Shown here piece by piece: positions 27,732 through 35,461 of a stretch of 64,000 nucleotides of DNA. Source of the DNA: Nitrospirota bacterium (GTDB lineage: Bacteria > Nitrospirota > Thermodesulfovibrionia > UBA6902). The stretch covers positions 31,560 to 95,559 of the forward strand of contig JACRLN010000051.1 in assembly GCA_016215115.1 (NCBI GenBank), read 5' to 3'. Within the stretch, counting starts at the first letter, position 1. The number at the start of each line of letters is the position of its first letter. Below the pieces are notes generated by a model, which made no database searches, was not told the DNA's origin, and saw nothing but the letters and a program-made list of their open reading frames with translations. A program made the position numbers and the translations under genes.

Positions 27732-30700
27732 TTTTTTTAAACCTCCTTCCTTTCCACAGCAAATAAATCGCAGGATAGATGATCAATTCAAGAATTGCCG
27801 AGGTAACCACGCCCCCGACCATTGGAGTGGCGATACGTTTCATTACGTCGGAGCCAGCGCCATGACTGAACATTATTGGAATCAGTCCGGCGAGGATTAC
27901 GCTGACGGTCATAATTTTTGGACGGATCCTTTTTACAGCGCCATGCATGATGGCCTCTTTGAGGTCGGCAAGATTTCTCATCTTCCCCTCTTTTTTCCAT
28001 TGCTCATATGCGAGCTCAAGATAAAGGAGCATCACAACGCCGGTTTCCGCATCAAGTCCTGCAAGCGCTATCAGCCCGACTACAACAGCGATGCTCAGGT
28101 TGTAATTAAGGAAATATAAAAGCCAGAATGCGCCGACAAGAGAGAACGGTACCGCAAGGAAGACGATAATTGTTTTTGTGACGGATTTTGTATTCAGATA
28201 AAGCAGGACGAAGATGATAAGCACAGTCAGCGGAATAACGAGTTTGAGCCTTTCACGTGTTTTGACAAGGTATTCGTATTCTCCGCTCCATTCAAGGCGG
28301 TAGCCGTCAGGTATTTTTAAAGATGCAACCCTTTTTTTTGCATCATCCACATATCCGCCGACATCCCGGCCCGTAAAATCAATAAACACATAAGCTGCAA
28401 GAAGGCCTTCTTCGCTCTTGATGCCCGTGGGACCTCTGACAATTTTTATATCGGCAAGCTGGCCGAGGGGAACCTGCAGAGTATTCATAGAAGCTGATTG
28501 CAGATTGCCCATTGCTGACTGCTGATCGCTGATTGCTGACCGCTGACTGTTATCCATTACAGGCACAAGTACCCTTTTGAGTTTCTCAATGTCGTTCCTT
28601 AATTCCCGTGCATATCTGACGTTCACCGGGTAGCGTTCTCTTCCTTCGATAGTTGTAGTGAGGTTCATTCCGCCTACAGCGGATTCTATAATTTGCTGTA
28701 CATCATCAACCGTCAGACCGTATCTTGCAGCCTCCTCACGTTTGATGTTGAAGTCGAGGAAGTAACCTGTGGTCACTCTCTCCGCATACACGCTCCGCGT
28801 GCCGGGGATGTCTTTTAAATGATGCTCTATAGCAAGCCCGATTCTCTCAATTTCGTTAATGTCGGGACCCATAACTTTGATGCCTACAGGAGTCCTTATG
28901 CCGGTGGCAAGCATGTCGATACGGGCCTTTATCGGCATCGTAAATGAGTTTGCAACCCCGGGGATTGACAGCACGTCATTCAGTTCGTTTTTCAATCTCT
29001 CCACTGTCATGCCTTCGCGCCATTCCGATTTCGGGAGATCTTTCTTGAGCCCGATTTTATAGAGAAGCTTATCGAACCAGGATGGACGAGTATCCGGCTT
29101 CAGATTGATGATCGTCTCAAACATCTCAAGGGGCGCGGGGTCAGTGGCGGTCTCCGCCCTGCCTGCCTTTCCGAATACCTGCGCAACTTCAGGAACCTGT
29201 TTAATAAGCTTGTCCTGTAACTGAAGAAGGTTTGACACCTCCGAGATTGACGCCGCGGGGACAGTGACAGGCATGTAGAAGAGCGTTCCTTCATAAAGAG
29301 GCGGCATGAATTCGCTGCCGATTTTTATAAACGGGTATGCAGTCAGCGCCATTATGATTACTGCAAGAACGATGACCGTCTTTTTGAATCTGAGCGCAAG
29401 CCTTGCGAAAGGCTCATACAGCCTGTGAAGAATTATGCTTACGGGATGTTTATCTTCAGGATAAATCGTAAACATGTATTTAAGTATGGGCAGCCTGCTC
29501 AAGACAGGGATTTTGCCGTGTATGAAAAACGTCATAAGCACGGGAGTAATAGTCACTGCAAGGAATGACGCAAAAAGCATGGAAAAGGTCTTTGTGTACG
29601 CAAGCGGTTTAAATAATCTTCCCGCCTGCGCCTGAAGGGTGAATACGGGAAGGAATCCGACAGTAATGACGAGCAATGAAAAGAACAGTGAGGGGCCAAC
29701 TTCTTTTGCGGCCTCGATGATTATATCTGTCCTGCTGACCGCTGAATGCTGACCGCTGACCGCTTCTTCTAATTTTTTATGCGCGTTCTCCACCATGATG
29801 ATTGAGGCGTCGACCATTGCTCCGATGGCGATGGCTATTCCGCTTAAGCTCATGATGTTTGAGGTCACATTGAGATAGTACATGCACACAAAGGAGATAA
29901 TGATTGCTATGGGTAATGTGAGGATTACAACCAGTGCGCTCGGCAGGTGAAAGAGAAATACTATGCAGACAGCGCTGACGGCGATTGAGAGTTTGATGAT
30001 CTCTTCTTTAAGTGTATCGATGGAGCGGTGTATTAAATCTGTTCGGTCATACGTGGTGACGATCTTCATACCTTTGGGAAGGCTCGGCGCGATGTCGGTC
30101 TTTATCCTCTCCTTCACCCTTTCAAGGACGTTTAAGACGTTCTCACCGAATCTCACAACTACAATTCCGCCTGCCACTTCGCCCTTGCCGTCAATATCTG
30201 CAAGTCCCCTTCTTATCTCCGGGCCCAGTTGCACGTTCGCAACATCTTTCAGAAATACAGGCGTCCCTGCGCCGTTGGTTCCGACCGCGATATTTTCAAG
30301 GTCTTTCAGATTTTTGATATATCCCCTGCCGCGCACCATGTATTCGATGCCTGAAAATTCCAGCACCCTGCCTTCCACGTCCTTATTGCTCTTTTTTACG
30401 GCCTCCATAACTTTCATAAGCGGAAGGTTGTATGCAAGAAGACGGTTGGGGTCGATGGTTATCTGGTATTGCTTTACAAAGCCCCCGATGCTTGCGACCT
30501 GAGAAACGCCGGGAACGCTTTCAATGGCGAGCTTGACATTATAGTCCTGAATGGAGCGAAGCTCCGCAAGATTGTACTGACCGGTTTCGTCAACTATTGC
30601 ATAGGAAAAGCCCCAGCCGAGACTCGTTGCGTCAGGCCCGAGCACGGGATTAACGTCAGCGGGGATCTTCGCTTTTACCGCCTGAAGATATTCAAGCACC

Positions 30701-31026
30701 CTGCTACGCGCCCAGTAGATGTCCGTTCCTTCTTCAAAGATGACGTAGATGAAGGAGCTTCCAAGGAATGAAAAACCGCGCACGACCTGCACCTTCGGAG
30801 CCGCAAGTAATGTGGAGGAAATCGGATAGGTTATCTGGTCTTCAACAAGGTCCGGGCTTCTCCCCGCCCATTCCGTGAAAATGATAACCTGTGTGTCGCT
30901 CAAATCCGGGATGGCATCGAGAGGCGTATTCTTAAGCGCCCAGTATCCCCATGCTGAAAGAAAAAATACGAGCAGGAAGATGATGAATTTATTCCTTGCG
31001 CTGTATTCGATTATTTTGGAAATCAT
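27718..31026 (-). CDS. cusA: Heavy-metal efflux RND pump, CusA/CzcA family
   Basis: A 1102-aa inner-membrane pump of the HME-RND subfamily. Diagnostic phrases: PLDAIPDLSDTQVIIFTEW after TM1, VRGFSFLGSSFIYVIFEEG, and TM4 AIAIGAMVDASIIMVENAHK (about 390-410). The C-terminal half has GLIALAGLDAETGVVMLLYL and MHGAVKRIRPKIMT. CusA-like members carry monovalent Cu/Ag, CzcA-like members Co/Zn/Cd; the DLSDTQV signature and the YtkA-like partner favour Cu/Ag (inference). Longer than usual (about 1045) because dispersed repeats add residues in frame at about 420-432 (AVSGQHSAVSRT) and about 825-845 (QRSAISDQQSAMGNLQSA). Confidence 0.93.
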   Translation of the reverse strand: MISKIIEYSARNKFIIFLLVFFLSAWGYWALKNTPLDAIPDLSDTQVIIFTEWAGRSPDLVEDQITYPISSTLLAAPKVQVVRGFSFLGSSFIYVIFEEGTDIYWARSRVLEYLQAVKAKIPADVNPVLGPDATSLGWGFSYAIVDETGQYNLAELRSIQDYNVKLAIESVPGVSQVASIGGFVKQYQITIDPNRLLAYNLPLMKVMEAVKKSNKDVEGRVLEFSGIEYMVRGRGYIKNLKDLENIAVGTNGAGTPVFLKDVANVQLGPEIRRGLADIDGKGEVAGGIVVVRFGENVLNVLERVKERIKTDIAPSLPKGMKIVTTYDRTDLIHRSIDTLKEEIIKLSIAVSAVCIVFLFHLPSALVVILTLPIAIIISFVCMYYLNVTSNIMSLSGIAIAIGAMVDASIIMVENAHKKLEEAVSGQHSAVSRTDIIIEAAKEVGPSLFFSLLVITVGFLPVFTLQAQAGRLFKPLAYTKTFSMLFASFLAVTITPVLMTFFIHGKIPVLSRLPILKYMFTIYPEDKHPVSIILHRLYEPFARLALRFKKTVIVLAVIIMALTAYPFIKIGSEFMPPLYEGTLFYMPVTVPAASISEVSNLLQLQDKLIKQVPEVAQVFGKAGRAETATDPAPLEMFETIINLKPDTRPSWFDKLLYKIGLKKDLPKSEWREGMTVERLKNELNDVLSIPGVANSFTMPIKARIDMLATGIRTPVGIKVMGPDINEIERIGLAIEHHLKDIPGTRSVYAERVTTGYFLDFNIKREEAARYGLTVDDVQQIIESAVGGMNLTTTIEGRERYPVNVRYARELRNDIEKLKRVLVPVMDNSQRSAISDQQSAMGNLQSASMNTLQVPLGQLADIKIVRGPTGIKSEEGLLAAYVFIDFTGRDVGGYVDDAKKRVASLKIPDGYRLEWSGEYEYLVKTRERLKLVIPLTVLIIFVLLYLNTKSVTKTIIVFLAVPFSLVGAFWLLYFLNYNLSIAVVVGLIALAGLDAETGVVMLLYLELAYEQWKKEGKMRNLADLKEAIMHGAVKRIRPKIMTVSVILAGLIPIMFSHGAGSDVMKRIATPMVGGVVTSAILELIIYPAIYLLWKGRRFKKNENA
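28490..28552. repeat. Iterated GCTGA(T/C) word inside cusA
   Basis: Five to six imperfect tandem units of the form GCTGAxxGCTGA, in frame, coding for a Ser/Gln/Ala-rich stretch. Confidence 0.75.
29731..29765. repeat. Iterated GCTGACC word inside cusA
   Basis: Four units of GCTGACC/GCTGAAT, in frame, coding for AVSGQHSAVSR. Same word family as 28490-28552 and 31896-31931. Confidence 0.75.
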
Positions 31027-31076
31027 AGTGCAATTACTAATGCTGTCATTTGTAATGCCTCATAAACCTTTATTCA

Positions 31077-31179
31077 TCATGCCCGAAGCCTGCCCTCGAA
31101 ATTCGTAATCGGGGGTTCTTTATCGGGCATCCAGTTCCTCTAATTGCCTGGATTCCCGCTTACTGACTGCGGGAATGAC
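31077..31179. mobile_element. MITE-like element, core repeat copy 4
   Basis: Core with TCATGCCCGA / TCGGGCATCC and GGATTCCCGC / GCGGGAATGAC. It separates cusB from cusA. The operon may still be co-transcribed through it. Confidence 0.7.
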
Positions 31180-31194
31180 AATAATCCCCAACCC

Positions 31195-32370
31195 CTAATC
31201 CCTTCTTATTGGCTTCACTCCCTTCAACTGGGCTTCCGAGTCAATAAGGAACGTGCCGGAGGCGGCCACTTTTTCGCCTGCTTCCACGCCGTGCAGAATC
31301 TCTGTCATTCCATCAGCCTTCAGACCGAGATGCACTTCTCGAGGCTCAAAATATCCTTCACCTTTGTCTACATAAATTAACTGCTGTATTCCGGTATCAA
31401 TCACCGCATCATCGGGAATCACAAGTCTCCTGCCCATGTCGATTTTAATCTCAACGTTTGTAAACATCTGAGGCTTTAACTGCGCAGAAGGATTTGTGAT
31501 GATGAACCTGACCTTTGCCGTCCTTGTATCGGCTGAGAGAGCCGGATATATATAATCGATGGAAGATGAAAATTTCTTATCGGGGAAATAGCTGAGGGTA
31601 ATATCCGCTGTCTGCCCGACCTTGATGAATGGTATTTCGTATTCGTAAATATCGGATATGACCCAGACAGTTGACAGGTCTGCTATGTCGAAGAGTTTTT
31701 CTCCCGGCATAAAACGCATACCGAGCAAAGCCATTTTCTGAACAACGTATCCGTTTACGGGACTGTAGATCGTCAATGTCCTGATCGGCTTTCCTGATTC
31801 CTCAATCGCCTTTATCTGCTCATCCGTGATGTCCCACAATTTCAGTCTCTGTCTTGCTGCGTCAACGATTCGCTCAGCGTCTTTAGAAAGCATTGAGCTG
31901 ACTGCTGATTGCTGACCGCTGACCGCTGATTGGTTCCATTTCAATACATTCAATAGCTCCTGCTGTGTTGCCACAAGTTCAGGGCTGTATATCTCTGCAA
32001 GAGGCTCTCCTTTTTTCACATACTTCCCGGTGTAATCAACATATAGCTTTTCAATCCAGCCTTCAAATTTGGTATTAACTGTAGCAAGCCGTCTTTCATC
32101 ATATTCAATGCGTCCCACTGTCCTTATTATTTTCTGCATGGGCCTTACTGCAGCTTCAACTACTTTAACGCCGATCAATTGCTGTTTTTCAGGCTCGATC
32201 TCGATGGTATTTTTTTCTTCGTCCGCTTCTTCTTTTTGCGCTGCCTCCTGAGTCTGTGGTTTAGCGGTTTCTCCGGCAGGCGCTCCGTGCTGGTGGACTT
32301 GAGAGAATGAAGGCGTGTTGAAGAAAGATAATAAGAAAATTATTAATCCTGAAATCATTATATGTTTCAT
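31195..32370 (-). CDS. cusB: Heavy-metal efflux adaptor, CusB family
   Basis: A 391-aa periplasmic adaptor. The start is the ATG read from 32370 (GAGGAG upstream); a longer frame adds 19 unlikely residues from an upstream repeat. Signal peptide MKHIMISGLIIFLLSFF, then a His-containing region VHQHGAPAG that may bind metal, then adaptor core phrases VGRIEYDERRLATVNTKFEG, IYSPELVATQQELLN and VWVISDIYEYEIPFIKVGQT, typical of CusB. A dispersed repeat adds NQSAVSGQQSAVSSML (about 147-162) in frame in the helical hairpin. The last residues Arg-Asp and the TAG stop fall in a GGATTAGGGG word. Confidence 0.92.
   Translation of the reverse strand: MKHIMISGLIIFLLSFFNTPSFSQVHQHGAPAGETAKPQTQEAAQKEEADEEKNTIEIEPEKQQLIGVKVVEAAVRPMQKIIRTVGRIEYDERRLATVNTKFEGWIEKLYVDYTGKYVKKGEPLAEIYSPELVATQQELLNVLKWNQSAVSGQQSAVSSMLSKDAERIVDAARQRLKLWDITDEQIKAIEESGKPIRTLTIYSPVNGYVVQKMALLGMRFMPGEKLFDIADLSTVWVISDIYEYEIPFIKVGQTADITLSYFPDKKFSSSIDYIYPALSADTRTAKVRFIITNPSAQLKPQMFTNVEIKIDMGRRLVIPDDAVIDTGIQQLIYVDKGEGYFEPREVHLGLKADGMTEILHGVEAGEKVAASGTFLIDSEAQLKGVKPIRRD
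31896..31931. repeat. Iterated GCTGA word inside cusB
   Basis: Tandem GCTGACTGCTGATT / GCTGACCGCTGACC units, in frame. Same word family as in cusA. Confidence 0.75.
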
Positions 32371-32389
32371 TTTAACCAACTCCTCACTC

Positions 32390-32441
32390 GCAGGCTTCAG
32401 CCTGCGGTTGTCTTTTGGGCAAGGCAACGTCTTGCCCCTGC
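32390..32441. repeat. Two short palindromes upstream of cusB
   Basis: GCAGGCTTCAGCCTGC (32390-32405) and GGGCAAG..CTTGCCC with CCTGC (32417-32441). The second is a GTAGGGGC-family relative. Confidence 0.65.
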
Positions 32442-32454
32442 AAACGACAAAGGA

Positions 32455-33789
32455 CTATTGACTCTTGACCGTTGTCAACGCCTCAAGTCTCGCAATCGCT
32501 TTTTCCCTTTCGATAAATTGTTTCCAGTTTAAAAGCTCGTAATCAATCAGAGACTTAAGAGTTGTCATAACGGTTATCGCCTCGATATTTCCTGTCCTGT
32601 ATCCGGCAATGGCCGATTCAAAACTTTGATATGTCTTCGGTATCAGTCCGTTCTTGTATAAATCCATAAGTTTCTCCGCAGACTTGAGCATGGAGTAATT
32701 GTCCCTTATATTTGAAGACAGCATGTATTTTATATCGTCCAGTTCGTGTTTTATCCCTGACAAAGAAGCCTCAGCCTCGAGGACCGCCTGCCGCTGCTTT
32801 GTCTTATAAAATATCGGAATGTTGACAGTGGCGGTCAGACCCCACATGTCTTCGAAATATTTGTTTTTGGCGAAGTAGTTTGCGCTGACGGTGAAGTCAG
32901 GGTAGTATTCCTTCTTTGCCATTTCAACCTTTGTCTCAGCTCCCGCTATCATCCTGTCTTTAACCTTTATCTCAGGCGAGGTCTCGTATGTTGCCTTAAG
33001 AAGTTCTTCGATACTGTAATTATATTCTTTAGGCAATAATTCAACCGGTCTTCCGAGTGTGATGCCGCCGTCCCTGCCCAATGTGCTGTTGATCATCGCT
33101 TCAAGGGACTGGACCTTCTGTACAAACATCTCCTCTTTTTCAAGGAGCATGTATTTTTCGGTTTGTGCCATCAATACCTCTTGCTGAGGAGCCATCCCGG
33201 TCGAATAACGTGCAAGAGCCGCCTCTTCAATCCTCGAAAAAAGCGCAGACATGTCTTTTACAAGGTCGATGCTTTTATAGGTGAGAAACAGTTCGTAGTA
33301 AAGCTCTTTGACTCTCGCCGCGACTCTTAAACGCGCTGCATCAAGTGATGCCAGAATGCTCTCGGCATCTCGTGAAGCCATCTCGCTTTTTAATGACAGT
33401 TTCCCGGGATATGGGAACATCTGTGATACGGAGAACATCCATTGTGAATCAGAGGCCATCTCATCATCAAATGTGTACAGGTCTCTTACGCCGTCATTTA
33501 AATATCCAAACATGAACATGGGATCGGGAAGGCTTTCGGCCTGGGGGATTTTGAATTTCGAAACTGATTCTCTTGCCTCAAGCATGAGTATCTCGTGATT
33601 GTTTTTCAGCGCCTCGTCGATAAGCGGCTGAAGCTTAAGTTCTTCAGCAAAGGCGGGAGCAGTAAACAATAAGCAGTAAGCAGTAAGTAATGCAAAAATC
33701 CCCCTTAATCCCTCTTTTTCAAAGGGGGACACAGGGGGATTCATTCTGACTTCTGACTTCTGACTTCTGACTTCTGTATTACTGTGCAT
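32455..33789 (-). CDS. cusC: Outer-membrane metal efflux channel, CusC/TolC family
   Basis: A 444-aa protein from the ATG read from 33789 (overlaps the upstream gene by 11 bases); the ATG at 33741 would give 428 aa. Neither has a clear ribosome site. The core is a TolC-family channel: LQPLIDEALKNNHEILMLEA, YSTGMAPQQEVLMAQTEKYM, YYPDFTVSANYFAKNKYFED and YRTGNIEAITVMTTLKSLID. The N terminus is extraordinary: it is coded by three different dispersed repeats in a row, one of which (33661-33691) encodes the hydrophobic core of the signal peptide LLTAYCLLFTAPAFA. The TAG stop lies in another short repeated word. Third component of the CusABC-type system. Confidence 0.88.
   Translation of the reverse strand: MHSNTEVRSQKSEVRMNPPVSPFEKEGLRGIFALLTAYCLLFTAPAFAEELKLQPLIDEALKNNHEILMLEARESVSKFKIPQAESLPDPMFMFGYLNDGVRDLYTFDDEMASDSQWMFSVSQMFPYPGKLSLKSEMASRDAESILASLDAARLRVAARVKELYYELFLTYKSIDLVKDMSALFSRIEEAALARYSTGMAPQQEVLMAQTEKYMLLEKEEMFVQKVQSLEAMINSTLGRDGGITLGRPVELLPKEYNYSIEELLKATYETSPEIKVKDRMIAGAETKVEMAKKEYYPDFTVSANYFAKNKYFEDMWGLTATVNIPIFYKTKQRQAVLEAEASLSGIKHELDDIKYMLSSNIRDNYSMLKSAEKLMDLYKNGLIPKTYQSFESAIAGYRTGNIEAITVMTTLKSLIDYELLNWKQFIEREKAIARLEALTTVKSQ
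33661..33776. repeat. Cluster of three dispersed repeats forming the start of cusC
   Basis: 33661-33691 iterates AGCAGTAAG; 33696-33741 is a C-run/G-run inverted repeat; 33744-33776 iterates TGACTTC four times. All three are open in the cusC frame. Confidence 0.8.
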
Positions 33790-34171
33790 CTACGCTGAAT
33801 TTAACTTTTGATGTCTTATCGCCGCGGGTTATTTTTACAACCACATTCCATGAACCCGACATCGAGAGATCCATTGTTGCCTTATATTCATAGCCGTCAA
33901 GCTTTGCATCCGTCTTGTAATCCATTGCAGGCATACCGGACATTGCAGGCATGGTGTATTCCACAACAACCTTTGCATCCGTCACATACTTGCCGGACTT
34001 GTCTTTAATCTCGATCTCCATATTATTCTTTCCGACAGAAGGCGGATTTTTATCAATTTTAATCACAACATCATAATCGCCTGCCTTTTTCTTTACCTCA
34101 TAATCTTTTGCATAGGCAATACCTGTAATTAATAAAATTACAGATGCTGTAATTCCAATCCATTTTTTCAT
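33779..34171 (-). CDS. YtkA-like periplasmic protein
   Basis: A 130-aa exported protein. Start is the ATG read from 34171 with AAGGAGG upstream. Signal peptide MKKWIGITASVILLITGIAYA. The mature domain is one beta-sandwich of the YtkA/FixH-like type (VVIKIDKNPPSVGKNNMEIE, then YEYKATMDLSMSGSWNVVVK). A methionine-rich loop, MPAMSGMPAMDY, is a plausible Cu(I)/Ag(I) site. Such proteins often lead CusABC-like operons, which is its position here. First gene of the five-gene metal-efflux operon. Confidence 0.82.
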   Translation of the reverse strand: MKKWIGITASVILLITGIAYAKDYEVKKKAGDYDVVIKIDKNPPSVGKNNMEIEIKDKSGKYVTDAKVVVEYTMPAMSGMPAMDYKTDAKLDGYEYKATMDLSMSGSWNVVVKITRGDKTSKVKFSVDAQ

Positions 34172-34199
34172 GTCTTTCCTCCTTATTCTTTTGTTAAAT

Positions 34200-34228
34200 T
34201 GTATACCATACTCCCCTATACAATACAA
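34200..34228 (-). promoter_or_regulatory. Putative promoter of the metal-efflux operon
   Basis: Read on the minus strand: -35 TTGTAT (34223-34228), 17-base spacer, -10 TATACA (34200-34205), then a leader of about 20 bases to the ribosome site. The spacer contains AGGGGAG, and the element ends are mutually inverted (TTGTAT/ATACAA). Confidence 0.45.
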
Positions 34229-34232
34229 GGTG

Positions 34233-34262
34233 AATATGAACAAATTATGAAATGTTCATATT
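34233..34262. promoter_or_regulatory. Metalloregulator-type operator (ArsR/SmtB-like inverted repeat)
   Basis: A perfect 10-bp inverted repeat, AATATGAACA and TGTTCATATT, with a 10-base spacer. The TGAACA/TGTTCA half-sites resemble ArsR/SmtB-family metal-sensor operators. It lies just upstream of the putative promoter of the cus operon and touches the recR stop codon. No ArsR gene lies in the window. Confidence 0.6.
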
Positions 34263-34855
34263 TACATTTCGTTGCGGCCCTCGATTGATTTGGAGAGCGT
34301 CACTTCATCAGCAAATTCAATGTCTCCGCCGATGGGCAGCCCATATGCAATGCGCGTGATTTTTACTCCAAGAGGTTTCAATATTTGAGATAAATACTGG
34401 GCAGTGGTTTCCCCTTTTGTATTTGGATTGGTTGCGATAATTACTTCCGAAATGTCTCCTGATTTCACTCGTTCGACAAGTTCATTTATCTTGAGTCTTT
34501 CAGGAGTGACACCGTCAATTGGGGAAAGCGCTCCGAGGAGGACGTGATAAAGCCCGTTATAGATTTTTGTGTTTTCTATAACAATAAGATTGCTCGGTTC
34601 TTCAACAACACAAATTGTATTTTTATTTCTCTGAGAGCTCCTGCAGATGGAGCAAATCTCCTCTTCAGTGATATTAAAACACTGTCTGCAGAAGCGCGCC
34701 TTTTTCTTTATCTCAATTATTGCATTTGCTATGGACAGCGCTTCATCTTCCGGTATTCCCATAATAAAAAAGGAAAGACGCTGGGCGGTTTTCCTTCCAA
34801 TACCGGGAAGTTTTGTAAGTTCATTTATAAGATTTTCAACAACACCGTTGCTCAT
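34262..34855 (-). CDS. recR: Recombination protein RecR
   Basis: A 197-aa DNA-repair protein of the RecFOR pathway, helping RecA load on gapped DNA. HhH at the N terminus (LTKLPGIGRKTAQRLSFFI), C4 zinc finger (CRQCFNITEEEICSIC, about 57-72), then Toprim domain (ICVVEEPSNLIVIE onward) and the Walker-B-like C terminus. Length matches the family (about 200). It follows dnaX and ybaB in the common dnaX-ybaB-recR order, interrupted here by repeats. Confidence 0.96.
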   Translation of the reverse strand: MSNGVVENLINELTKLPGIGRKTAQRLSFFIMGIPEDEALSIANAIIEIKKKARFCRQCFNITEEEICSICRSSQRNKNTICVVEEPSNLIVIENTKIYNGLYHVLLGALSPIDGVTPERLKINELVERVKSGDISEVIIATNPNTKGETTAQYLSQILKPLGVKITRIAYGLPIGGDIEFADEVTLSKSIEGRNEM

Positions 34856-34899
34856 AAGAATGATTAATTAATAATGTAGTTATAACAAGCGGTATGTCT

Positions 34900-34986
34900 G
34901 TCATTCCCGCTTGTCGGGAATCCTTCCTTTTCGCCTCTGTGAATTAGCCGGAGCTGAAAGAAAGATTCCGGACAAGCCGGAATGAC
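34900..34986. mobile_element. MITE-like element, core repeat copy 5
   Basis: GTCATTCCCGC...GGGAATCC and GATTCCGG...CCGGAATGAC hairpin halves, between ybaB and recR. No clear outer inverted ends. Confidence 0.65.
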
Positions 34987-35016
34987 ATTTTCGGGTTCAT
35001 GAATAAAAATAAATAG

Positions 35017-35346
35017 TTACCCAAAAATATTTCCCAATCCCGGTAAGTTCATACCCCCTGTAAGCTTGCTCATGTCCTCTGAAACCATTTGCTGTGCCCT
35101 GCGCAGTGCCTCATTTACTGCTGCAATTATAAGGTCCTGGAGCATTTCAATATCATCAGGATTCACGACATCACGTTCAATTTTTATAGAGACAACCTCC
35201 ATGGCGCCATTGGCGATGGCAACAACCATGCCTCCGCCGGAAGATGCCTCAACAGTCTTCTTTTTTGATTCTTCCTGTATTTTCCCCATCTCCTGCTGCA
35301 TTTTCTGGGCCTGTTTCATCAGGTCGCCAAGCATTTTCTTCGACAT
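35017..35346 (-). CDS. ybaB: YbaB/EbfC nucleoid-associated protein
   Basis: A 109-aa DNA-binding dimer. Typical build: MKQAQKMQQEMGKIQEES at the N terminus, a central GGGMVVAIANGAMEVVSIKI strand, and VNEALRRAQQMVSEDMSKLT, with a glycine-rich C terminus ending PGLGNIFG. Lies between dnaX and recR as in many bacteria. Confidence 0.93.
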   Translation of the reverse strand: MSKKMLGDLMKQAQKMQQEMGKIQEESKKKTVEASSGGGMVVAIANGAMEVVSIKIERDVVNPDDIEMLQDLIIAAVNEALRRAQQMVSEDMSKLTGGMNLPGLGNIFG

Positions 35347-35370
35347 ATGTCCTCCTGTTTTCTAAACTTC

Positions 35371-35458
35371 CCTCCCCCTCGATGGGGGAGGGTTAGGGTA
35401 GGGGTGCTAATTGTTTCACCCTCCCCTTCATCCCCTCCCGTCAAGAGAGGGGAGACAG
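35371..35458. repeat. C-run/G-run repeat cluster between dnaX and ybaB
   Basis: Words CCTCCCCCTCGATGGGGGAG and CCCTCCCCTTCATCCCCTCC, then CAAGAGAGGGGAG. Same family as the in-frame insertions in mfd and dnaX. Starts 3 bases past the dnaX stop. Confidence 0.65.
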
Positions 35459-35461
35459 CTC

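Noticed and set aside
33744..33776. Tandem TGACTTC units as a possible CRISPR remnant
   Set aside because: Units are 7-8 bases with no spacers and no cas genes nearby; it is an iterated word within cusC.
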